DNA of 13,703 bases from Monoraphidium neglectum (lineage: Eukaryota; Chlorophyta; Chlorophyceae; Sphaeropleales; Selenastraceae): positions 1 to 13,703 of the forward strand of contig NW_014012133.1 of the NCBI RefSeq assembly GCF_000611645.1. The letters are read 5' to 3'. Made by a program: the position numbers and the translations under genes. Below are positions 1 to 7,698 of this stretch, piece by piece (the first letter of the stretch is position 1; each line of letters opens with the position of its first letter). The notes under the pieces were generated by a model, which was not told the DNA's origin, did no database searches, and was given only the letters and a program-made list of their open reading frames with translations.

Positions 1-377
1 AACTGTTTATAAAAAAAAAGAACCGCGGTAAAGGCCGCGTCGGCCTCCTGCCGCGCCCGTCGGCGGTTGACCGCCTTCTGCTCCCCCAGGATTTTGTTCC
101 ATGCGAACGGGCCGGGCCCCGCCCGGCGGCGCAGCTGGGGAAGGCTCAGGCCCTCCCGAGAAGATGGCCCCAGGGCAGCGGCCAGGTCGGCCACCACCGG
201 GTCCTCCCGACCAGGCAGCGGCCTGGCGCCCTGCTCCGCCAGCGGGTGGGGGTCCGTGACCACCCGCGCGCTCTGACCGGGCGCGTCGCCGCCAAGGGCG
301 CTGGAGGCGTAGAGCGCCGCGAGTGCCGACGCCGGCGCTAGCGCCGCTGTTGGCCGCGCCTCAGGCCGCTTCAGGCT
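1..377 (-). CDS. Partial exon of an unrecognised gene (runs off left edge)
   Basis: On the minus strand one frame is open from 377 to 1 (about 125 codons), bounded upstream by a TAA at 380-378. It lacks a usable ATG, so it reads as an internal exon. The most likely acceptors are the AGs just after that stop, with the exon beginning at about 375 or 368. The first half is Ala/Pro/Gly-rich. The second half is more structured: it contains LSLPQLRRR, then PGPFAWNKILGEQKAVNRRR, then a charged helix-like stretch, then VLFFYKQ at the edge. Codons are strongly GC-ending, as in the neighbouring FAN1 exons. A pyrimidine run followed by ATAAACAG at positions 15-3 (minus) resembles a splice acceptor, so the exon could end before the edge. 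I do not recognise the family. It lies on the same strand as FAN1 and downstream of it, but is a separate gene because FAN1 ends at 1022. Confidence 0.45.
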
Positions 378-445
378 TTAATGCAAAGCGAGCTGGTTGC
401 TGCGAGGACTACCGTTGGGCAGGCTTCAACGAACGTCAGGCGGGG

Positions 446-563
446 TGGCAACGGCGGCGGCGGCGGCGGCGGCGGTGGGGACAGCGGCGTGGGCAAAGGA
501 GGGGCCGGCGTCGGCAGCGGAGGCGGCGGTGGTGGTGGCGGCGGCGGGGCCGCCGGTGGTGGC
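446..563. repeat. GGC/GGT low-complexity stretch (Gly or Pro coding potential)
   Basis: This is an imperfect trinucleotide-rich stretch of GGC/GGT, separated by a short non-repeat part near 481-512. It reads as poly-Gly on plus and poly-Pro on minus. The poly-Pro minus frame is open for about 75 codons down to a TGA at 368-366. That frame could be a proline-rich exon or linker of the gene at 1-377, but it is not in frame with it and has no ATG. I treat it as a simple repeat of uncertain coding status. Confidence 0.5.
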
Positions 564-599
564 TGGGCCGCCGTTGGTAGCTTTGTGGGGCACGCGATT

Positions 600-1021
600 G
601 CTCTGCTTTCAGGTCATTTAGTTTCATGTGCTCTCCCATGTTTTCTTGCCTCTGTCTTGCAACAATCGTGGCCTCCCACTGGCCCGGCTGGCGTGCCGGC
701 CTGGCAGGCTGTTTCTTGTCCTGCCTGGACCGTGAGCTCACTCCCCCTCGGCCCGGGCCGCTTTTGAGGTGGGGGGCTGGCCAGGCGTCGGCCTTCGCGC
801 CAAGCGGTTTTCCCGGGTTTCCCGACTGCCGCAGCCTTGCGATGATCACTGCTCGGTCTCAGGTTCCCTTAACAACTGCATGCTACGTTTTCTTGGGGTT
901 TCCTGCAGCCATAGCCTTGCATGGTGCGTGGTTGTCCGCTAGCTCCGTGCACTCCCTGACTAGTCACATGATCGCTGTATGTAGTGGACAATAAGACACA
1001 GCTTGTAGAGCAGCCTCCCAT
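600..1021. other. Intergenic stretch / FAN1 3' flank
   Basis: No gene is supported here. Short open frames occur on both strands but lack family resemblance or matching splice sites. The segment lies just downstream of the FAN1 stop codon (1024-1022, minus) and probably contains its 3' UTR. I looked for the algal poly(A) signal TGTAA on the minus strand between 1021 and 370 and did not see it. Confidence 0.4.
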
Positions 1022-2444
1022 TTACGGCTCTAAGACCTTGCACACCTCTACTTGCAGGCCGGCTGCAGACATGGCAGCAATCCATGCGCGCTGCTGCTCC
1101 GACAGGCGGTCAGTTGGGCCCTTGACCTCCACCAAACGCGCGTCGCGGTGCGGGGTAGTGCGCCACAGCAGCAAGTCCGGCAGGCCGCCTGGGGATGCGG
1201 GGCATGCAGGGCAGGGAGTACAGACCAGCAGGCGTGGATGGAAGAAGATTCATTAGTAGGTGAGTGCCTTGGCTGGATAGGGTAGGATAGGAGTGTTACA
1301 AGATCCCGCGATTGCCCGCTCCTGGAGCCATCTAGGCTCATGGGATGTGACTATGTAGCACTTTGGCTGGAAAGTGTTGAGATAAGGGTGGATATGAGGC
1401 AACGGCAACTGCAGCAGGCCAGCTCAAACATGAGTCTTGCATCCACATCTCGAGCAGACATGCATGCGCCATTTTCAGGGGTGGCGAGGGCCGTCCGGTT
1501 GCTGCCGTGACGGCTGCAGGTCGCACCTGAGCTGCCGGCGTGGTCCTCTGCCATGAGGCGAAACACGACAGAGAGGCCCACACCACCGATGCACTCGCTG
1601 ATTTCCAGCAACTGGGGCAGGCTGAAACGTGACCAGCTGACGCCGCGACAGAGCGCGCCGTAGTGCGTCTCCCAGGTGGCCTGCACTAGGGGACCTGATC
1701 AGAGGGGTTAGGGGGGTGGGGCAATGCAAGGGGCGACAGGTGTGAGCTCCAACAACGTGAGTTGAACGTGAGTTGAGGCCAAAGCCGTTTTCTGAATGCA
1801 GGTCGCCCCAAACGCATGCACGAGTGCACTTTCAACCACTGATTCAAAACGAAGGGTCAGACGCCCATAGGAGTAGTCCACCTGCGCCGCCGAGCGCGAT
1901 GTCCTGCAGGCGGCGCTCAATTGCAGATGCTCGGGCTGGGAAGAATGCGTCGGTGTCAAGATCCAAGGGAGCAGCCTGGAAGGGCGACTGGAACACGCCC
2001 GGCACGTCTGTGGAACGCGGAGGCACAGGCGGGCAGGGGTGAGGGGCGGTGAGGGGCGCAGGTGAAACGTGTATTGTGTCATTGGTTGAGGTGACCTCAA
2101 AGGGTCATGCGTCCCACCAGCGGTCAATCATCGCCGCGCTACAGCTGAGAATTGGACCCGGGCACGTGATTGTGTCTAGTACCAAAAGAGCGGATCACAT
2201 GCCCGCCCCATGCGAGCCAAGTAGCGCGTGCAATAACAGACCCGACGTTGACAACAACGGTGGCCCTATTGGCCCCCCCGTCAACGCACCGCTGAAGAGG
2301 ATGTCCCAAAACGCCAGGCCAAACAGCGTCGCCCATATGCCGCCCTCCGTGTGAATACCACACCATGCCCCTTCTGCCTCTCGCGCATAGTGCTGCAGAG
2401 CCAGGTCCTCCACACATACTTGGCTACCATCGTAGCCGTAGTAC
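1022..2444 (-). other. FAN1: VRR-NUC nuclease domain exons of FAN1
   Basis: Four exons (2444-2290, 2007-1882, 1694-1527, 1188-1022) encode the catalytic PD-(D/E)xK domain. The putative metal-binding and catalytic residues are E1072 (in GIHTEGG), D1193 (in GLPDLLLW), E1209 and K1211 (in LVEVKG), numbered on the provisional full model. Spacing agrees with human FAN1 E834, D960, E975 and K977: 121 versus 126 residues for the first gap and 16 versus 15 for the second. The middle exons carry the family signatures WDILF, VPGVFQSPFQAAPLDL, ATWETHYGALCRGVSW and RLMAEDHAGSSG. All donors are GT and all acceptors AG. The reading frame closes at a TAA 22 residues after DRLSEQQRAW, the family's usual C-terminal end. 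Nothing suggests inactivation. Confidence 0.93.
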
Positions 2445-3191
2445 CTGGGGGTTCGATGTGGGTCCGAAACTTCAGTGGTGGGCGAGGTCAGGGCGCAGGT
2501 CGGGTGCTTTCAGCCTGGTGATAACATGACAGACAACATTGGGCGGTGCTTCTGCGTGCATGCAAGGGTCGCAAATATCGGGGCGCCCTCTGCCGCTCCC
2601 CCACAAACGAGTGATTCAGCAGTTACCTGTTCCGTGCCCCAACGCTGCCTGCCAGTGGCCGCCCCACCACCCTCCGCTCCATTGGCTCTGTCTGCACCGC
2701 CACCGCCCAAGCGGGCCGCTTCCAGCGCCGCGGCGGCTTGCCTAGCCGCAGCACACGCCGCTGCAGGGCGAGGCGGTCACCATGGCGCACGTAGGGGTCC
2801 GCCAGCGCCGCCTCTGCCACTTCCAGGGCTGCGTCCACCTGCTTGAGATGCTCCAGGTTGATGGACAGTCGGCACCACCAGGTGCCGCGGCGCGACAGGC
2901 AGGCGTTACCGCCCAGCAGCAGCTGCAGCAGCTCAACGGCCTCCTCGTAGCGCCGCTGCTTTTCTAAAAGGGAAGCGGCCACGGTGCCCTGGCTGGCATA
3001 CACCCAGCCCGCACAGAAGCGCGCGAAAAACAGGGGGCGCGGCGGCGGCGTGGCAGCAGTGCATTGTACTGCTGCCGCGCTCGGCTCGGCGGGGCCGTTG
3101 CCATGGGCGCCGTCTATCTCCTGCTGGTTTTGGCCATGATCTGGGGGCTGCTGTTGTGCCGGTTCTCGCCCCAGCATATGCGGCAGAACCC

Positions 3192-3245
<54 letters not shown>

Positions 3246-3613
3246 TGGAGTGCTGGTGCTGCTGCTCATGCTGGAGATAGTCCTCCCAGCAGCCATCGTC
3301 ATCGCCCACGTCCCAGTCGTCAGGTGATTGTGCCTGACCCTGTTGCTGCCCTGCCTGCTGTCCCTGCTCCGAATGCTTAATATACCCTGCCTGCTCTGTC
3401 TGGTCTGCCTGCTCTGCCTGCTCTGCCTGCTCTGCCTGCTCTGCCTGCTCTGCCTGCTCTGCCTGCTCTAACCACTCAGCCTGCTCTGCCTGCGTTGAAC
3501 TATCTAGCAGCCGTAAACTCTCCGCATGTTGCTGAGCTGGCTGCAATTGCACATGTTGCTGCTGTCCTGCTTTCTGCTGTTGATGCTGCTGCTGCTGCCC
3601 CTGCTGCTGTTCC

Positions 3614-3671
<58 letters not shown>

Positions 3672-3689
3672 CTTGCTGCTGTTCCCGCA

Positions 3690-3730
<41 letters not shown>

Positions 3731-6700
3731 AGTGGCAACGGCGGCGGATTGGGCATTGGTGCATGCGCCACGTCCCACCCCACCTCCTTGTGTGCGCCTG
3801 CCCGCAGCGATGCCAATGCCGGCTCAAGGCACTGCCACGCACGATCGGTGTCGCCCTCCTGCGGAAGAGGGGTGCATGGGTTGAGCGCAATGACGTGGCT
3901 TAGGGCCAGGGCAGGCAGAGCGCAAGAAACCTAGAAATCGCGGTGCTGTACGGTACCCTCGCATGAAGGCGTCGACATGAATGCGTGCGGGCCCACAGAG
4001 TTGCGCCACCTCAGGGAGGCCAGGGAGGCCAGGGAGGCCAGGGAGGCCTAAACACAATTACGCAGTGCAACTCAAACACCCCTCCCCAACGAACACACAC
4101 CGCGAGTCCCTCCACCCCAGCAAACAAACCTGCAGTGCGTCCTCCAGAGCTGCAGCGTGCCCGAGCGACACTTCGTATCTCAGGAGTGCCCCGCGGCTCG
4201 GCCAAACACTGATCGCTGTGCTGCTGAGACGGTAAGCAGGCCACCGCACTCCGCCTCGCTCTGAGGCTACGAACCTGCCAAGGGGAGGATGTGCGGCGAA
4301 CACAGATCACGGAGATGCGCCAAGCACAAACGCAGGGCACTGTGGGGTTAGTCAGTCCCTTACTGGCTGTCACGCCACCACACATTCCTCACACACGGGG
4401 CTGCTCACGATGACATGTCTTGGCCTTCTGTGATGAAGAAAAGCCGCTGCAAACGCACAAATAGGCGCTGCACTGGCGGCGCCACCTGCACGGAGGGCCC
4501 TACCAGCCCGCGCACGACGGATGCCACGCGCTGGGGAGGCGCCGCACCCTGGCATTGGTGGCCGAGGGTACGAATCAGGCTTTGTGAAGCGCGGCGTGAT
4601 GGTTGGCCAGGCCTAGCCAAACCAATGGACAGAGACGTCTCTGCCCCACCAGCCTCACTGATTGAGCAGCGCATGCACCACCAGCCAATGCAGGAACCTG
4701 CCCCGAGGGCCCCCTGCATCATCCCGCACCACCTAAACACTCAACCCGTAAACTGGCCCCTGCTGAACCCACCAGTGTTGCCTCGACCAGCAGCTGCTTG
4801 CTGCCCTTCGCCCCCCCTGCCGCCGCCGGGTGCCTTGCTGGCAGCAGCTGCAGCAGCGCCGCGCGCAGTGTGTCGGCTGGCAGGCCCCCGAGCAGTGCCG
4901 AGAGGTCTGCTGCACGCGACACCTCCAAATCCAGCCTCGCAAGCCCGCCAGCCGCCAGCGCCGCCACCGCCGCGGCCGGATCTGGGACGTCCGAGTATGC
5001 CAGCCTCGCGACCGCGTGCCACTGGCGCTTGCGCAGCAGCAGGCGCAGGCAGAGGGCGAGCGGCTCGGCGTGCAAGGCGGCCATGGCCTCTGTAAGAGCC
5101 CACTCCTGGCCGTCCAGCAAGTGGGCGTCGCGCTCCCTGCGGGGTTGACAGCAAAGCTTTAGAAAGTTGAGCAGGCGCGCGGAGCATTTCACCAAGCCAC
5201 ACGCAACAGGGCGCAGCAGCGGACCTGCACACCGCGACCGCAAAGAGTGTAGACCCGCAGGATTGGTGCGGAGCTGTGCTGGACCCAATTGCCGACAGTG
5301 GCGAGACGCCGGCAAGCCGTGCCCACCCTGCTGACAACCACCTGATGCGGTGCAGCATGGCGCGGAAGCTGTCCACCAAGACCTCCCCTGTGCTGCGCGG
5401 CCGCCCCGCGCCCGCAGCGGCGGCATTGTCAACAGCCGCAGCCACCAACTCGGCCTCCGTTTCGGAGCTTGCGCCACCCTCCTCCTCTAGGCCCTCCCAC
5501 GCGCCGCTCTTGACGCCTGAGTGAGGGTACTCGGGCCCGGGAAGGCTGCCACCGCTGCTGTCGGTGCTTGCGAGTAAGGGCGGGCACTGCTGCTGCTGCT
5601 GCTGCTGCTGCCGCCGCCGCCACAACGCGCGTGGCTGGAGGGACAGCTCTATGCTTATGGTGTCGGCGGTGCCAGGTGCAAGCGCAGCAGCGACCACCCG
5701 CACACGACCGCTGTCCAGCAGCGGCGAGAGGTGAGCCGCAACGGGCGCAGGCAAGTGGCCGACCGGGACTGCGGATGCCAGGGCGGCGGTCTCCTCCTCG
5801 GCGTCTGCAGAGGCGCCCCCAGGGGGGCCGCTTGCCAGCAGGACGACCTGGTACACAACAAGAGGCAAGGATGGGGCGTGAGAGCCACAAGGGAAGTTTG
5901 CGGCCCGCACGGCCTCATTTGCAGGCGGCCGTGCGACGGTCTGGCGCGCAATTGCTGGTGCAAATGCCCAGACGCACGCACGCGCGGCTGCAATGTCGAC
6001 GCACGTGCCTCTGCATGCACGAGCCAGTATCAACCAAAACAACCACACAAGAACCCGGCCACCTGTATGGCGTTGCAGTCAGCAGGATTGCGCTCCTCCC
6101 GCCTCAGCGCAAGCCTGCTGGATGGGGAGAGCTGATGAGCCTGCGCCCGAGCCCCCTGGTGCCGCCGCCCGACAACGCGCGCCTCAAGAACCCAGCTGCC
6201 AGCCGCCCGCTGCGCCGCAGCCGACTGCTGCTGGGGTCGTGAAGGCGGCGCCGCCGCGGCTGGCTCGGCAGACGCATCAGGGCTCCCCCCTTGGCTGGAC
6301 CCCGAGCTGCGCCGGTCTGCTCCCGCTTCCGCATGCTCCTGCCACGCGCGCCCGGCGAGCTGCTCCGGCCCCAACGGCTGGCCGCCACCAGATGCGCAGC
6401 CGTTGCCTGTGCCGTCCTCAACGCTGCCGCTCCAAGCGGCCCCCCTCGTCACGCTCGCGTCTGTGCAGACGCCTGCAACGCCCGCCGCCCCAGCACCTGG
6501 GACGTCGTCGCCGCTGCCTGATGGCGCTGCGCGCTGCTTTTTATGGTGTGTTGGCGCGAAAAAATCCTTGATGCCGCCCTGGCGTTGCAGCGGTGCCGGT
6601 TGGGGCCGCTGCCCGTCATTTGGAAGGGGCGCCCCGCTGCCCTGGCTGGCTGCCTTGCCTGAAAATGGGGGACGCCATTAGGAGCATGTGTGACAGAGAG

Positions 6701-6902
6701 CATGTGCGCTGGGGCGCGCCAACAAGACATGCTGTCTAGCAGGCGGTTGCTTTATAATAACATGAGGCTCAGGGCCCTTAGCCAGCCCCGCCCGTCAGCC
6801 GCTGTCGGGCCGCCTCACCGCCGCTGGTACTGGCATCCCTGTCGCCCTGCTGTGGCCGCTTGACACCCCGCGTCTGGCGGCCCAAAAGGGCTTGCAAAGA
6901 GC
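1022..6902 (-). CDS. FAN1: FAN1-type structure-specific nuclease, plant/algal form (HIRAN + SAP-like + TPR-like + VRR-NUC), 11 exons seen
   Basis: FAN1 is a nuclear 5' flap endonuclease and 5'-3' exonuclease that unhooks interstrand crosslinks and helps stalled replication forks. Exons in transcript order, all with agreeing phases: 6902-6819, 6658-6063, 5847-5342, 5136-4773, 4548-4409, 4274-4130, 3858-2627, 2444-2290, 2007-1882, 1694-1527, 1188-1022 (TAA). With a candidate first exon at 7314-7266 the product is about 1243 aa; human FAN1 is 1017 aa, and the Gln-rich insert explains the excess. Residue numbers assume that exon. Domains: PIP-like motif 71-78, HIRAN about 198-318, SAP-like about 488-533, TPR-like region from about 580 to 1000 with an insert about 660-900, VRR-NUC about 1040-1243. 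Family hallmarks are RYEEAVELLQLLL, LGKPPRRWKRP, IHTEGGIWATLFGL, GLPDLLLW and LVEVKGPTDRLS. The acid, PD and E-x-K residues are all present. No UBZ zinc finger was seen. The nuclease call is very secure; the two 5'-most exons are provisional. Confidence 0.93.
3193..3243 (-). repeat. CAG tract 3 in FAN1 (13 CAG + CAA + 3 CAG, 17 Gln)
   Basis: On the coding (minus) strand there are thirteen CAG codons, one CAA interruption at 3204-3202, then three CAG codons. It encodes residues about 834-850, between the acidic segment and RVLPHMLG. Confidence 0.95.
3385..3465 (-). repeat. Nine-copy 9-bp tandem repeat in FAN1 coding a Gln-Ala-Glu repeat
   Basis: The plus-strand unit is ctctgcctg. Six perfect copies occupy 3412-3465, and three diverged copies precede them at 3385-3411. 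On the coding strand this reads (Gln-Ala-Glu) repeated, decaying to QAD, QTE and QAG at the far end. All units are in frame. The unit resembles a diverged CAG-type repeat but has its own 9-bp period. Confidence 0.93.
3616..3669 (-). repeat. CAG tract 2 in FAN1 (18 pure CAG)
   Basis: Eighteen uninterrupted CAG codons on the coding strand give residues about 692-709. The same short motif, Arg-Glu-Gln-Gln-Gln-Gly (CGG GAA CAG CAG CAG GGG or close), lies between tracts 1 and 2 and again after tract 2, which suggests segmental duplication of a tract plus its flank. Confidence 0.95.
3691..3729 (-). repeat. CAG tract 1 in FAN1 (13 pure CAG)
   Basis: Thirteen uninterrupted CAG codons on the coding strand give residues about 672-684, directly after the Pro-rich NPPPLPL junction that marks the start of the insertion. 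Confidence 0.95.
4012..4047. repeat. Four perfect copies of cagggaggc in a FAN1 intron
   Basis: Four head-to-tail copies of a 9-bp unit lie in the intron between the exons ending at 4130 and beginning at 3858. The unit is unrelated to the exonic 9-bp repeat and is not translated in the model. Confidence 0.92.
4130..5136 (-). other. FAN1: SAP-like region and start of TPR-like region of FAN1 (three exons)
   Basis: Exons 5136-4773, 4548-4409 and 4274-4130 join in phase. The first encodes the conserved helical block ERDAHLLDGQEW, then LCLRLLLRKRQWHAVARLAY, then a SAP-like end LPADTLRAALLQLLPA and KGSKQLLVEATL. SAP regions bind DNA near the junction in FAN1. The second encodes VGPSVQVAPPVQRLFVRLQR and LFFITEGQDMSS. 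The third encodes the GGVRWPAYRL block that follows in plant FAN1 and ends LGHAAALEDALQ. An alternative acceptor for the second exon at 4530 also keeps frame and would drop six residues. Confidence 0.9.
5623..6200 (-). other. FAN1: HIRAN domain of FAN1, split by one intron
   Basis: The domain starts with WVLEARVVGRR, continues through RLALRREERNPADCNAIQ at the end of exon 6658-6063, and resumes in exon 5847-5342 with VVLLASG, VPVGHLPAPVAAHLSPLLDSG and DTISIELSLQP. The R-x-x-x-N-P-x-D-x-N-A-I and GHLP blocks are the HIRAN signature known from HLTF/Rad5 and from plant FAN1. In HLTF the domain captures DNA 3' ends; that role here is by analogy. A short Gln run (8 residues, near 5590) follows it, then an acidic Ser/Glu-rich linker. 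Confidence 0.85.
6558..6581 (-). other. PIP-box-like motif near the FAN1 N-terminus
   Basis: The coding strand reads Q-G-G-I-K-D-F-F followed by A-P-T-H-H-K-K-Q-R. This fits the PCNA-interacting consensus Q-x-x-(I/L/M)-x-x-(F/Y)-(F/Y), with basic residues just downstream as in strong PIP boxes. It lies in a Gly/Pro/Ala-rich, probably disordered N-terminal tail. Human FAN1 is reported to bind ubiquitylated PCNA through its UBZ and a non-canonical PIP, so PCNA binding here is plausible but inferred. Confidence 0.65.
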
Positions 6903-7265
6903 CTGGGGGTTGGAGGTTTGCGCGTCACCTTTGTCGGGGGCGTTTGGGGCGATCAAGGCGCGCAGCACGCGCGGCGCGGGCCCCGCTGCAGTGGCGGCGC
7001 CTGGGGTCCAAGACCTGCTGGAGGATTACCTTGGCCACGCAGCGCCATACATCAGCTGCACGGGTCCCTCCGGATGCAATGTGATAGGGCCACAGTCACA
7101 CGCTCGGCTCGGTCCTCCCGCGCTGTGCAGATCGAATCGACAGCCGGGTGCGATCTGCCCTGGTGAGTCCTTTCTCCACCGCTTAAACGGTGCTTCACAC
7201 CCGTATGTTATGCTGAATTCAGATAACTGCATCAATCACAACATCACATCATTTGCAAGAACCAC

Positions 7266-7314
7266 CAGTGCTGCTCAGCAGCACGATGGTCTCTGAAACC
7301 AACCCGAATCCCAT
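7266..7314 (-). CDS. FAN1: Candidate first coding exon of FAN1
   Basis: ATG at 7314-7312 opens a 16-codon frame (MGFGLVSETIVLLSST) ending in G at donor CACTG|GTGGTT. The phase (1) fits the acceptor CCCCCAG|GC at 6902, giving SSTGSLQALLGRQTRGVKRP across the junction. That resembles the short TG-x-x-SL-x-x-LxGR-basic start I recall for plant FAN1 proteins. The intron would be 363 bp. Evidence is phase and a weak similarity only; a different first exon between 6930 and 7690 is possible. Confidence 0.3.
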
Positions 7315-7698
7315 CTCTACGCTGTGACGGGTGCCGCTGGCCACTTCGCAACAAATAACACATATATCACCGGCAGTTGCGGCGGTGCCTCCGGACGGCC
7401 TTCCACCGTTCGTCAGCAGGGCCCACAAGCATCAAAGCACGGGCGGCGGCGACGTGGGTGGAGGTGTGGTGCAACCCGTCACCTAGGTGAGAAATGCCGG
7501 CCGCCCCGCCAACGCGCTGAAAGAGGAAGTTTGGCATGGCTTTGCGTGCACAACGCGCCGAAATTCACGTCACGGCAGGCCGTCCGGACGCGCGTGACAA
7601 CCGCCAAACCGCCTGCACAAACAGGGCCTCGACGCGTCATCCATTCCTGCACCCAAGCACGCGCAACAACTGTGCCTGCAACGCCGCCGTCGGCCCCC
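7315..7698. promoter_or_regulatory. Divergent intergenic region between FAN1 and the methyltransferase-like gene
   Basis: The two genes start head to head with about 380 bp between the candidate ATGs. An A/T island around 7350-7369 (acaaataacacatatatcac) stands out from the GC-rich surroundings and may be a TATA-like element for either gene. An out-of-frame ATG at 7536 would make a 75-codon upstream ORF overlapping the methyltransferase start if the transcript begins before it. No other motif is supported. Confidence 0.3.

Larger units (their letters stand above)
2627..3858 (-). other. FAN1: Longest FAN1 exon: TPR-like repeats plus a Gln-rich insertion
   Basis: This 1232-bp exon begins at acceptor CTTCCGCAG and ends at donor CAG|GTAACT. 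Its first 35 or so codons (EGDTDRAWQCLEPALASLRAG) and its last 135 codons match the FAN1 TPR-like solenoid, including LFFARFCAGWVYASQG, LLEKQRRYEEAVELLQ, RRGTWWCRLSINLEHLK and HGDRLALQRRVLRLGKPP. Between them lie about 230 residues of low complexity: three poly-Gln tracts, a (Gln-Ala-Glu) repeat, and an acidic piece DDWDVGDDDGCWEDY. Other FAN1 proteins have only a short loop here, so this is a lineage-specific expansion. The insert contains no stop and keeps frame, so it is probably translated as a disordered loop. I cannot exclude that part of it is spliced out. Confidence 0.88.

Noticed and set aside
4..27. Very short intron GTTCTT...AACAG on the minus strand
   Set aside because: Only 24 bp, below workable intron length; the AG could still be the acceptor of a longer intron, which the window cannot show.
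626..994. 122-codon plus-strand frame
   Set aside because: Composition is not protein-like for a conserved gene, with no splice or family support; it lies in the FAN1 3' flank.
3156..3380. Plus-strand poly-Ala frames over the CTG runs
   Set aside because: Frame shadows of trinucleotide repeats; no conserved sequence.
3385..3465. Possible CRISPR-like array
   Set aside because: Unit is 9 bp with no spacers, in frame within an exon of a eukaryotic gene.
3526..3732. Plus-strand poly-Leu frame resembling a hydrophobic membrane protein
   Set aside because: It is the antisense reading of the CAG tracts in the FAN1 exon; the minus strand carries conserved FAN1 sequence on both sides in the same frame.
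4415..5095. 226-codon plus-strand open frame
   Set aside because: Antisense to the SAP-like FAN1 exons; Pro/Ala/Arg-rich composition typical of GC-rich shadows.
4741..6048. Single 435-codon minus ORF as one protein
   Set aside because: It reads through two introns. The HIRAN part (5847-5342) is real, but the stretches beyond the acceptor at 5848 and the donor at 5342 are intronic, and the true next exon is in another frame.
5568..6242. 224-codon plus-strand open frame
   Set aside because: Antisense to the FAN1 HIRAN exons; no recognisable domain.
6903..6932. 30-bp intron joining an Arg-rich upstream frame to the exon at 6902
   Set aside because: Too short to be spliced; the frame upstream is an Arg/Ala shadow of GC-rich sequence.
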